From contig CM069597.1 in assembly GCA_035771175.1 (NCBI GenBank), forward strand, positions 47,995,991 to 48,059,990: DNA of 64,000 nucleotides, read 5' to 3'. Below the pieces are notes generated by a model, which searched no databases, was not told where the DNA came from, and saw nothing but the letters and a program-made list of their open reading frames with translations. The position numbers and the translations under genes were made by a program. Position 1 is the stretch's first letter. Every line of letters starts with the position of its first letter. This DNA comes from Paratinospora sagittata. Its lineage: Eukaryota; Streptophyta; Magnoliopsida; Ranunculales; Menispermaceae. This document shows positions 45,573 to 57,900 of the stretch, one piece after another.

Positions 45573-46038
45573 ATTTTAACGTTACTTTAGCATTTTTTAT
45601 AATTATTTTCTCACGAATCGGACCAACGGGTCACAGTCTTGAAAAATGGGTCCATTAAAACTGAGTCAAAATGGGCGATTCAACTGGGTGGTTGACCCAT
45701 CCATGAGTCAGATCACCGAGTTCCAAACACAGTACCTTAGAAACGGTGGATGGCATTGAAAGAAAAAGGTGAGCTTTCAAACCCAACAACTGAAAATCTT
45801 TAAAACAAAAGTTAGCCCAATAGACTGGATATCTTTCAGTTATCTCTTAGCTTCACTTCTCTCCTTAGAAATCCCACCAACCAATAGAAACTCAAGAAAC
45901 TCTACCTTTATGTCTTTAAGATAAAAAAAATATTTAAAATACATCCATTGTTTTTTTTTTTAAATAATTAATTCATAAATCATCAATCATTTTCATTATT
46001 AATTTTTTAAAAGAATTTTTTGCAGTTGCCATTGATGC

Positions 46039-46044
46039 CACGTG
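46039..46044. promoter_or_regulatory. G-box (CACGTG) upstream of CHLH
   Basis: TGCCACGTGTTG lies about 210 bp before the CHLH ATG. G-boxes of this kind bind HY5 and PIF factors in promoters of chlorophyll-synthesis genes, so light control is likely; binding here is inferred from motif and position. Confidence 0.6.
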
Positions 46045-46129
46045 TTGCATCTTTAACAGAAAAAACCACTGCCTCACATCTCCATTTCACTACTCTCCAC
46101 ACAAATATTATACTTAAAACCATAACAAG

Positions 46130-46366
46130 ATGAACAAACAAGAAGAAGAAGAAGAAGAAGAAGATGAAGAAGAAACAGACGGTGCTTTTGAAAAACTCTG
46201 TTTCTATTGCTTAATTTCACAACTTTTAGAAACTGTCTTTCAATTTTTCAATGGCATCTTTGGTGTCATCACCATTTACAATTTCAAAATCAGAACATCT
46301 TCTTTCTTCAATATCTCAGAAGCATTTTTTCCTTCATTCTTTCTTACCCAAGAAGCTCAACAGTAG
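46130..46366 (+). other. Overlapping upstream ORF of CHLH (if transcribed)
   Basis: An ATG at 46130 opens a 78-codon frame that begins with an acidic run encoded by the GAA repeat and runs past the CHLH ATG at 46251 in a different frame. The peptide has no family. It matters only if the mRNA starts upstream of 46130; the nearest TATA-like sequence (about 46106) leaves this open. Confidence 0.35.
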
Positions 46367-49300
46367 TGTCACAAGCAGGTCTGTTCTGAGAGTCAGATGT
46401 GCAGCAATTGGCAATGGTTTGTTCACACAAACAACACCAGAAGTTCGTAGAATTGTTCCTGACGACAATCAAAACCTACCCAGAGTCAAAATTGTGTATG
46501 TTGTTCTTGAAGCTCAGTACCAATCTTCTGTTTCAGCTGCAGTTAGAAACCTCAACAGTAACGGAAGGTATGCTTCATTTGAAGTTGTTGGGTACTTAGT
46601 AGAAGAGCTTAGAGACGTAAATACTTACAAGAGTTTTTGTAAGGATCTTGAAGATGCTAATATCTTCATTGGTTCTTTAATATTTGTTGAAGAATTAGCA
46701 CTTAAAATTAAAGTTGCAGTTGAGAAAGAAAGGGACAGGCTTGATGCAGTTCTAGTGTTTCCTTCAATGCCTGAAGTAATGAGATTAAACAAGTTGGGTT
46801 CTTTCAGTATGTCACAACTTGGGCAATCCAAAAGCCCATTTTTCCAGTTCTTCAAGAGGAAGAAACAATCAGCTGGTTTTGCTGAAAGCATGTTGAAACT
46901 TGTTAGAACTTTGCCTAAAGTTCTCAAGTATTTACCAAGTGATAAAGCTCAAGATGCTAGGTTGTATATCCTGAGTTTGCAATTTTGGCTAGGTGGGTCT
47001 CCTGAAAACTTGCAGAATTTCTTGAAAATGATATCTGGGTCTTATGTTCCTGCATTGAAAGGGACTAAGATTGAGTATTCAGATCCAGTTTTGTTCTTAG
47101 ACACTGGAATTTGGCACCCTTTGGCCCCTTGTATGTATGATGATGTGAAGGAGTATTTGAATTGGTATGGCACTAGAAGAGATGCAAATGAGAAACTCAA
47201 GGACCCAAATGCTCCTGTAATTGGGCTGATTTTGCAACGGAGTCATATCGTCACGGGCGATGAGAGCCACTATGTTGCTGTTATTATGGAATTGGAGGCA
47301 AAAGGGGCTAAGGTGATACCAATATTTTCTGGAGGGCTTGATTTCTCGGGGCCCGTCGAGAGGTTTTTGATCAATCCGATCAGTAAGAAACCGTTCGTGA
47401 ATTCTGTGGTGTCTCTAACGGGTTTCGCTCTTGTTGGAGGGCCGGCAAGGCAGGATCATCCAAGAGCCATCGAGGCGTTGATGAAATTGGATGTGCCTTA
47501 TATAGTTGCATTGCCATTGGTGTTTCAAACAACGGAAGAATGGCTGAATAGCACTTTGGGATTGCACCCAATTCAGGTGGCTTTGCAGGTTGCTCTTCCA
47601 GAGCTGGATGGTGGAATGGAGCCCATTGTTTTCTCTGGCCGTGACCCACGAACAGGTTAGTAAAACTTGTTTCTGCTAGATTTTTGCCAATCTTATGTTC
47701 TCTTGCTCATCATCTATGTTACTTAAAATTTTTGATCTCTTAATACCTTTAATGGAAGACTTAAAGACTTTTCCAATGGAATTCCTAGTAGAATTTTCAG
47801 TTCCTAGCTGACAGATCGAGTGCAATTTTCTTGCAGGGAAATCACATGCTCTTCATAAGAGGGTGGAGCAGCTCTGCACGCGGGCAATTCGCTGGGGTGA
47901 ACTAAAAAGAAAATCAAAGGTATGTATTGAATCATAAAAAATCTCAAAAACTTTTAGTTATAGTTATAGATAATCTTCTCTCTTGTTTCCTGATTTTTCA
48001 TAGAAAATTTTGCTCGACCAGTCTACTCAATTAACAATAGGATTAAGATCAGTTATTGTAATTTTCAATTCTATTCCTACTGGCTTTGTTTCTAATAGAA
48101 ACATATCAGCATGTTATTTTCTCTTCTGTAATTTGTTGTTTTAGTTTGTATAACTAAAATATATTCACCTTTACTTTCCTGACTTATGAGTTTGAATGCA
48201 GGCAGATAAGAAGCTAGCAATCACAGTTTTTAGCTTCCCACCTGACAAGGGCAATGTCGGATCAGCGGCCTACCTCAATGTTTTTGCTTCTATATTTTCT
48301 GTCTTGAAGGATCTCCAGAGAGATGGATACAACCTTGAAGGCCTTCCTGAAACATCTGACGCCCTTATTGAAGATGTACTTCATGACAAGGAAGCTCAAT
48401 TCAGCAGCCCAAATCTTAATATTGCCTACAAGATGGGAATTCGTGAGTACCAAAACCTCACTCCCTATGCCAGTGCCTTGGAAGAAAGCTGGGGAAAACC
48501 ACCCGGAAATCTCAACACGGACGGTGAGAATCTCTTGGTTTACGGGAAGCAATATGGAAATGTGTTCATTGGAGTTCAGCCAACTTTTGGATATGAAGGT
48601 GATCCAATGCGCCTTCTCTTCTCCAAATCGGCTAGTCCACACCATGGTTTTGCTGCGTACTATTCGTTTGTCGAGAAGATCTTTAAGGCTGATGCTGTTC
48701 TTCACTTTGGCACACACGGTTCATTAGAATTCATGCCTGGAAAACAAGTTGGAATGAGCGACGTTTGCTACCCGGATAGTTTAATCGGGAACATTCCTAA
48801 TGTATATTATTATGCTGCTAATAACCCGTCCGAGGCTACCATAGCAAAGCGCCGTAGCTACGCAAACACCATTAGCTATCTAACTCCTCCGGCTGAGAAT
48901 GCCGGGCTTTACAAGGGTCTCAAGCAGCTTAGCGAACTTATCTCTTCTTACCAGTCTCTCAAGGACACCGCTCGTGGACCTCAAATCGTTAGCTCCATCA
49001 TCAGCACTGCCAAGCAATGTAACCTTGACAAAGATGTAAGTCTTCCTGAAGAAGGTCAAGAGCTCTCGGCCAAGGACCGAGATCTCGTGGTCGGGAAGGT
49101 TTATTCAAAGATTATGGAGATAGAATCCAGGTTGCTTCCTTGTGGTCTTCATGTCATTGGTGAGCCACCATCCGCCTTGGAAGCAATTGCAACACTAGTC
49201 AACATTGCTGCTCTAGACCGCCCTGAAGATGATATATCCTCGCTCCCAGCAATCCTAGCCGAGACAGTCGGAAGGGACATAGAAGATGTATATAGAGGAA

Positions 49301-50988
49301 GCGACAAAGGTATACTAAAGGACGTTGAGCTTCTTCGCCAGATCACAGAGGCATCTCGTGGAGCCATAACGGCCTTCGTGGAAAAGACTACAAATAACAA
49401 GGGTCAGGTGGTCGATGTAGCCGATAAACTAAGTTCAATCCTTGGGTTTGGAGGGAACGAGCCATGGGTCCAGTACTTGTCGGGTACTAAATTTTATACG
49501 GCAGATAGGAACAAGCTTAGGAAATTGTTTGCTTTCTCGGGAGAGTGCTTGAAACTAGTGGTGGCTGATAATGAATTGGGCAGCTTGAAGCAAGCTTTGG
49601 AGGGTAGCTATGTGGAACCAGGACCCGGAGGAGACCCGATTAGGAACCCGAAGGTATTGCCAACTGGGAAAAATATTCATGCCCTAGACCCGCAAGCCAT
49701 ACCAACAACAGCGGCATTGCAAAGCGCTAAGATTGTAGTGGATAGACTTTTGGAGAGACAGAAGGCCGATAATGGAGGAAAATATCCCGAGACTGTAGCA
49801 CTTGTTTTGTGGGGAACAGATAATATAAAGACCTATGGAGAATCACTGGCTCAAGTTCTGTGGATGATTGGTGTCAGGCCGGTCGCGGACACCTTTGGGC
49901 GTGTCAACCGGGTCGAACCAGTTAGTCTTGAAGAGCTTGGAAGGCCTAGAATTGATGTTGTTGTTAACTGCTCTGGAGTATTCAGAGATCTGTTCATCAA
50001 TCAGGTACTTTTCTTTCAGTTTCTTCTCTAGAATTTGAGATACAATTTCATTATATGTTTTGGATGATGTGAAGTTACTTAACCATTTGATCCATTTGAT
50101 GAACTGATTCAAATTTTATTTCTTGTTTCGCAGATGAACCTCCTAGACAGTGCAGTGAAGATGGTGGCTGAGCTAGATGAGCCAGAAGATCAGAACTATG
50201 TCAAGAAGCATGCCATGGAACAAGCACAAACTCTTGGAATAGGAGTTCGCGAGGCTGCAACCCGTGTCTTCTCCAATGCCTCAGGCTCCTACTCCTCCAA
50301 CGTCAACCTCGCCGTTGAGAATTCATCGTGGAATGACGAGAAGCAACTACAAGACATGTATCTAAGCCGCAAGTCTTTCGCATTCGATTGTGATGCCCCC
50401 GGTGCTGGCATGACTGAGAAGCGTAAGGTTTTCGAGATGGCACTAAGCACAGCGGACGCAACATTTCAGAACCTTGACTCATCTGAAATCTCACTAACCG
50501 ATGTGAGCCACTATTTTGATTCTGATCCTACTAATCTTGTACAAAACCTTAGAAAAGATGGCAAGAAGCCCAGTGCCTACATTGCTGATACAACCACAGC
50601 CAATGCTCAAGTTCGAACATTATCAGAAACCGTAAGGCTCGATGCACGCACCAAGTTGCTGAATCCCAAGTGGTATGAAGGCATGTTATCGAGTGGATAT
50701 GAGGGAGTTCGCGAAATTGAGAAGCGTCTCACTAATACTGTTGGTTGGAGTGCCACTTCAGGCCAAGTCGATAACTGGGTCTATGAAGAGGCCAACTCAA
50801 CATTCATTGAAGATGAAGCATTACTGAACAGGCTCATGAATACAAATCCAAACTCATTTAGGAAGCTGGTTCAGACCTTCCTAGAGGCTAACGGGCGCGG
50901 TTATTGGGAGACGTCGGAGCAGAATATTGAGAGGCTAAGGCAGTTGTACTCAGAAGTTGAAGACAAGATTGAAGGGATCGATCGATAA
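46251..50988 (+). CDS. CHLH: Magnesium chelatase subunit H (CHLH/GUN5)
   Basis: Four exons: 46251-47655, 47837-47919, 48202-50004 and 50134-50988, giving 1381 residues, the same length as the Arabidopsis protein. Residues 1 to about 50 are a Ser-rich chloroplast transit peptide, with likely processing near VLRVRCAA. The rest is the CobN/BchH-type porphyrin-binding subunit: an N-terminal domain ([16 protein letters not shown]), then the large catalytic core with [20 protein letters not shown] at about 664-683 and [14 protein letters not shown]. With CHLI and CHLD it inserts Mg2+ into protoporphyrin IX, the first committed step to chlorophyll, in the plastid. It is the GUN5 factor in plastid-to-nucleus signalling; a role as ABA receptor has been proposed and disputed. 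The exon pattern is that of a compact eudicot CHLH gene. No defects seen. Confidence 0.98.
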
Positions 50989-51989
50989 ATCAAAAAGAGA
51001 GAGAATAAATTCAAAAGATTGTTCACTTCAGCTCAGTTTGATCCATTTGAAGCCATGAATGGGCTTGTTTTCTTATCTTTGTAGTAGCATTTGGGAGATG
51101 AGGAGATGTAATTACCAAGGGTCAATGTGAATGTCAATTTGTTTAATTAATAGTTATTTAAGGCTAGTTTAATTTAATGAGTAACGGAAGAGCAACTCTA
51201 GTTTTCAAAGAAAAACTCAACTCCTGTTAATGTGGTCATTTATATATATAACATGGAAAAACAATTTTTTTAAAGTGGTTAGAAGTGGTTGTTACGTCAA
51301 ACTATCACTTAATATAACATTAAGAGAAGTGTTGAGGATTGCGACCCTTCAATATTTTTCTTATTTAATTATTTTCTCTAAATTATTTGTCCTACTTTAT
51401 TGTAGGAAAGATTCCATGAGACCTCTAATGTAGCTATCTAGAGCTCAAGTTATTCTTGCCTGGATTTCTTGTTCTTGTTTTGTTCAGTGAAAGATTTCAT
51501 GTGACTAAGAGGACCCTTTGATGAAAACTTTGGGAAATTCTTTAGAAATTGGTTGAAAAGATTTCAACCCTCCATGGTCTTTGTACTATTGATAGATAGA
51601 GAATCAGTTTTACTTTGATAACCGGGGAGTAGAGGCGTGAATTTAAGTTACTTTTAGAGCAAAAATAGTTTTTTGAAGTCATTTAAAAACATCTTTAGTT
51701 AGACCAATTTTTAGTTGGTTGATTTTTTTTTAATAATTGAAATATTTTTATTTTATTTTGGTGAATGGGGGGATTAGGCCCGTTAGGGAAGATTTGACTT
51801 ATTAAATAATTTAATTGTCTAAACTAAATTAAATCGTACTAAACTAACCTAAAGTAAAGATAGCAAATTTTTTAATTCAATTGTCCAAACGGCTCTCTCA
51901 TCTGTTTGTAGTTGCGTGTCTGTTCTTCATGTCTTCTTGAACTCTCTTCTTCTTCTTCTTCTTCTTCTTCTTCTTGTTTGAATAATAAC
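50989..51989. other. CHLH 3' UTR and NAGLU upstream region
   Basis: CHLH 3' UTR followed by AT-rich spacer; no gene seen. The right end holds a (CTT/TCT)n run at about 51942-51976 just before the preferred NAGLU start. Confidence 0.6.
51942..51976. repeat. (TTC)n microsatellite, probable NAGLU 5' leader
   Basis: About eleven TTC units. Translated from the ATG at 51912 they would give a Ser run; they more likely lie in the 5' UTR. Confidence 0.9.
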
Positions 51990-54900
51990 ATGGCTCATCG
52001 GCAACATCTGCTTCTTATGTTTGTTATTTTGGTTTTAATCCCTACATTTACGTTCTGCTCTCAAAAGGAAGAGGCAATTGAAGCGTTGCTGAGAAAGCTA
52101 GACAGTAAAAGGGCATCATCCTATGGACAAGAAGCTGCAGCTAAGGCACTTCTGCAGAGATTGCTGCCTACCCATGTCTCCAGTTTTGAGTTCAAGATAG
52201 TTCCCAAGGTTGCACTCCTCTCACTTCTCTGCTATCATTCGTATTTTTATTTTTTATTTTTTATTTTTTATGAACCAATGCCCATAATTTTATTTATTTA
52301 TTTATTTTGTCTGTATGTCAATCAATTTTCTTGGTTTTTTTGTTGTGGGTTTCGCTTGAAGTTAATGTCAAGTCGTTTGGTTGAATACCCATTTGGAAAG
52401 ACATTGTGATCTGTGATTGGTAGATTGTATTTAGAAACTTTGTTGGTGATGTCTAATTTGGGCGTGTTTGAAGATTTTACTATTTGTTGAATGAAATGCT
52501 TTTTCTCTTCTTTTATTTTCTTGGTTTTGTTGTTGTGGGTTTTTTTTGAAGTTAATCTCAAGTTGTTTGGTGGAATACCCATTTGGAAAGACATTGTGAT
52601 CTGTGATTGGTAGATTGTATTTAGAAACTTTGTGGGTGATGTCTAATTTGGGCGTGTTTGAGATTTTACTATTTGTTAAATGAAATGCTTTTTGTTTTCT
52701 TTTGTTTATTTATTTGGGTATCTCTCTCTCTCTCTATCTCTATGTTTGAGCAGAATACCCAAGTGCAATGTTGTTCTGACTGATGAACAAATGAGCAAAA
52801 CTTATTTGAAAAATTTATGAAGAACCTTACCTAAATAACACCTAAATAATATATGGTCAATTTATGGAAATGAAACATTACATATTAGAATAAGATGTGG
52901 GAGAATTTGTTCTTATAGATTTCAATAGGTAAAAAGAAAGCAATTGCATTTTCAAGTTGATTGAGGAATTATGAGTAAATGTCCAATGACTCATTCATCA
53001 AATGGTGTTGGTGGAAATGTTTATCCAGTCTGTAGCGAGTGTCAATGAATTTGGCTCTACTCCAGTCCATGGTCTGTGCCTCACTTATGCAGAGTGAATC
53101 AATGAGTAAGGAATGCCCTTAAGAAGTTGAATGAATATTGTTGAATTCATACATTATAGAGATTTTTTTCAGAAAACTGCTTGTTTGAGTATGATAAAGA
53201 AAGACCGGCATTAATCCACTTGAAATAATTCTGGTGAAAAGGCACCATTAGTTTACTAACAATTGAGCCAGTGAAAATTAAATGCAAGAAAGATAGCTAT
53301 GAGCAATAATTAAGATCTGCCAGACAAATTATCATCTGATTCTTTACTTGCTCAGTTGCCCTCAATTGGCATAATTGACAACTTATTTTATTGTCCTTAC
53401 TCCTTACTATAATTTACCATTCTTATTAAATTTTCATTTTCAGGATGTCTGTGCTGGATACAGTTGCTTCTGGATAAACAATATCAACATCTCAAGTAGG
53501 GAAGGACCAGAGATACTGTATGTGCTTTCTTTTAACATAAAATGAGGAAGACTTTAATTTGTTTCCATATTACACAATCTTTGGATTTAGTCCATCTTAT
53601 TCATTGAGAAAAAATGATAATTGAAATAGCTACTAAGCTATCCACCTGTTTGCAAGACACTAAAACTTTTACTGACACTCCTGACAAAGGACAAAATTTG
53701 TTGCAATAACCTAGAAATTAGTAGATCTTCTAAAAAAAAAAAAGTCTTTTAAAAAAAACCTTGAAAATTGTAGCATAGCTCTCTGTTGGCAAATCCTTAT
53801 TGCTTCTTGGAAGTCGTGTATGGTCATTCCACTTGATGCTAGCAACAAGAGGATTGGTGAGGCAAAAAGAAGAGGCAAAACTTTAATTTCTGTTACAACC
53901 ATGACATTTTGAAAGGGAAATCTAAGGGAAAAAAACTGTTGCAGTATTGTATTCCATGCAAACTCTATAATTTGACAAATGAACTAGAAAGAAGGGCTCT
54001 TAGGTAATGTAATTTGATATTTAATAGCCTCCCTTATGCTTTCATGATCTATATGTAATAAAAAAAACCTAGAACTTATGACCCTTAGTAATAAATGTAA
54101 ATTGTACATTAACGAAAAAAAAAAATCTCACACACAAACACAAGACTTTAACCTTATTTGACACCTAGCAAGTCAAAATCTATATAAGAAAGACTACTAT
54201 GAGAATTACATCCATCTTTTTCTTGTATTAAATTCAACAAGTGAGTCATTTCTTTTAGCTTTCTCATGAGAATTGCTGATTTATTTATTCAATTCCCGTG
54301 AGTTAAAATTTGAAATTTCGATCTTTCAATTATGAAGCTTATATCATGAGTTTTTGTATGGATATTCCTACAATTGCAAAAATAAATTATTCACGAATTT
54401 TTGGTGCATCTAAAAACCTCAATCATTGGCGCTGTTTTCATGAGCATAATCATCCTTGTTTAGTTTTCAAAATTATATTTTAAAAGCAAATTAAAAATCA
54501 GCGTAAATGATGTTAGTCTTCCATTTGTTGATCTTTGTTCTCTTCAATCTCTGTACATTTTCTCTTTTCATGTAAAATTTCTTGAAATAAATTTCCCTCT
54601 CAATCCATGAAAGATGAAATGATTTGGCCACGAGAAGTTCGGATTTGACTTTGTTGCCTGTTTTATGTTCTTAATAAACTTATATTTTCCACCCAGGATC
54701 AAGGGTACGACAGCAGTTGAAATTGCATCTGCTCTTCACTGGTATTTAAAGTATTGGTGTGGTGCTCACATTTCTTGGGAAAAAACTGGTGGCGTCCAGC
54801 TAACTTCCGTTCCTAGACCTGGATCTTTGCCACATGTAAAAGATGAGGGGGTGATGGTTCGGCGTCCAGTCCCTTTGAATTATTACCAAAATGTTGTCAC

Positions 54901-57900
54901 TTCCAGTTGTAAGTATCAAATTTATCTTTCGCTGCTAGAAAGTTGTTTCTAGCCTTTTATTTATAAAACAAGTGAGCTGTTGAAAGACCTAGAAAATTTT
55001 GAATGGGAAATGTGTCAAACATATATTTACCTCTTTTTCAAAGCTAAGGCCTAATGGTTAAACTGGTTTAACCAGAAATTTTAGGAAAACAATTGCATAC
55101 AACCTTCTGAAGTGATATTAACTCAACAATATGGAATTCAGATAGCAGTTACAGATAACACCACAATATTTATGCGTGTGCTTTTAACATATTGTGGGTA
55201 TTTTTGGTGGTGCCATGTTGTTCTATGAAATCAAATGTTTGTCATGTAAAAAGATTGAGTTTGTTCTGAAAAATTGAGCTGTAAGCCTTAATGCACCTTG
55301 AGGTGTAAGTCTCGAGGAGTACGCCTCAACATTGTGAGGGAAAATTTTGAGGGGAAAATTTTCATCTTTAGTTAGAGGTACACTTGTGAAGATACTCCAC
55401 TTTTCTTTAGTTTCCCTATTGTATAATTTCCATCTTTAGTTAGAGCCTTAGAGGAACACTTATATACATTATCTTATGATTGTAAATGAGAACTGATAAG
55501 CCATTGATACACAATTTCCTTATTTCCTTAAACTCTCTTGTGGTATATTCATATATATATATATATATATACTCATATATATGCTATGTCAATAGAGAAA
55601 AAAATGTCATTACTTGTTGAGACTTTTAAGGCATGATTTGTAAGTATTTAACCTAGATAATAATTTTGTCATTGACTAATTTTATGACGATGAGTCCTTC
55701 AACAAAAAATCATTTTTAGAAGTTAGTTATGCTATTAATCTATCCTAAAGGAAGATAGTACAGGAAATGAACAATTTTCAGTTGAAAAATATTTTGACAT
55801 GGTTATAAATTTTAGAATTAACAAGTTTTTGTAAGAATAATCTCCTTAATGGAGATCGTCCTTAGAAAATATTAGCACATTTTGGATCTTCAAGTAGGGC
55901 TGACTAAACTATAAACTAAACCATATGTTTCTATGCGTGTGTGTGTTTGTACAAATTTGTATAATGTACATGAATCTTATGATGCATTGGTTTGAAGTCC
56001 AATTCAATTTTCCGAACTATAAAATCGTTTGATTTTGATTCACGATTTTGATAACTATCGCATTAAAATGCCATATAATGGCAATTTAATAATACGATAA
56101 TTTTGCTTCTCCTGTACTATTAATAATAGGCTTTTTGTGTTTCTACATAGAGATATGAAATATCCAATTCTGTGAAAATGGAAATATTCAATAATTTCTT
56201 GATCAGGTCCTTTTTGGAAAAATGTTGAGCACACATTCTAACCACATGAGCAACTTGGTTCTTTTGCATCCTTTTATTGAGCAAGTTGTTTATTTATGAG
56301 ACATCTGTATATATTTCTATCTTGGGTGCTGCTTAACTCAATTTCTCTCTAGATTCTTATGTTTGGTGGGATTGGAAAAGGTGGGAGACAGAGATAGACT
56401 GGATGGCAATACAAGGGATTAACTTGCCCTTGGCATTTAGTGGACAAGAGGCCATTTGGCAAAAGGTTTTTAAGGTGATATTGTTGTTCCTATCATTTTT
56501 ATTTTTGTACAGTGCCATTATCAACTTAGTAAATCACTGATGTTTAGTGCTTTCTTTCTTGTGTGAATAAAGATAATTGTGTCTGAAATATGAAGATAGT
56601 GTCAGGAAAAGAATAATACAAATGCACAAAATCTCTATTTATGCCTTTTACTCTAAGATTTCCCATCTTCAAGTTTATTGGTTATAATTTAAATTCTAAT
56701 TTTGTACTTTTGCACTGGCGCTATGACAGATAATTTTAGGTTGTTTTTGAATATTGCTCAAGAATCATGATTGGAGTGAATTTCTCTTTATTTTTAACAT
56801 TTCAGTCTTTTCTTGACAAGTCTATTGTACTTGTTCTGTTTCAGCAATAAGATAATTCCATATTATCTGAAGTAGTAAGTAAAGTATTTTTGCTCCTTCT
56901 GAATTAGAAATCAGGAGTTCAAATGTATTTAAGCACGATCAATTCAGTTTTTCTTTCAAATTTGCTTCACTTGTCTATAAGTATATAAATTCTGTTTCAA
57001 TTTGAGCTGATGAAAAACCTTTGATGATGTTGCTGGTGTGAAGGAAAGTTACTATTATGGTGCTTTTTCATTGAGTGGGATAATATTATAAAACTTCCAT
57101 GAAGTTTGAATAATTATCAGGAAAATCCTCAGTAGTTTGGAAAACATCATTGATCTCCCTAATACAAAGGTTTGGGGCATCAAATTTCCTCTTATTTTAA
57201 AATAACTCATTATGCCTCCATCAGGCTTGTGGCTTAAATTCTAGACATTGCAAATGCTTCTTTAATTTAAAATAATAATTTGCACATAAATATAATTGTC
57301 TTTGGATCATATTTTTATCAGTTATGTCATATCAGAAGAATTTATGCAATCCAAAAATGGTATGGCATTGTGAAAAACAGTGCAATTCACGCATACACAA
57401 TAACAATTTTTTTATTTATATTTTTTTAATGCTTCCCTTTACATCTCAAAAATATCAAAATCTCAAAAGTCAAATGTTTATCTGCACATATTTTTTGGCA
57501 AAAGAATAAATAAAAAAGACAAAAAGTATCTACACAAGTTTTCATACTGCAAAAACTTAACCTAAAAAATGATCAATTTTTTTCCACATATTTTTGTGTT
57601 ATTCTATATATATAACTTTATATGAGGATAAAGAGGTTATTTTGTGTTCTTGATTTTGTACAGTGATAATAACATAATGGATAAAAGGTATAGTTGTTTT
57701 ATACTTTCAATTACTTCGTAAGGGAGGTCAATGACGTTTTCCAAACTTAGAGTGTTTACACATAATAATTTTTCAAACTTCAAGTGAGATTTATGAAGTG
57801 ATCCCTCTTTTTGTCGAAATTTTGGCCTTAATCCAATTTATGATCGTTGGATAATTGTATCTTTGGGAGTATATATTGGCATATTTTTAAACAAGGACTT

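Larger units (their letters stand above)
44607..46250. other. Intergenic region, PIG-T 3' UTR to CHLH promoter
   Basis: Holds a probable SINE (45045-45380), a small foldback element (45464-45572) and the CHLH promoter with a G-box. A GAA repeat at about 46140-46170 lies in or next to the CHLH leader. Confidence 0.65.

Noticed and set aside
51912..51989. Upstream in-frame ATG for NAGLU giving a poly-Ser start
   Set aside because: The Ser run is encoded by a TTC-type microsatellite, and the ATG at 51990 directly gives a clean signal peptide; the upstream start remains possible but less likely.
52059..52208. Possible extension of NAGLU exon 1 into the following open frame to 52409
   Set aside because: The frame past 52208 is hydrophobic low-complexity intron sequence, and a good GT donor at 52209 joins in phase to the family-matching exon at 53444.
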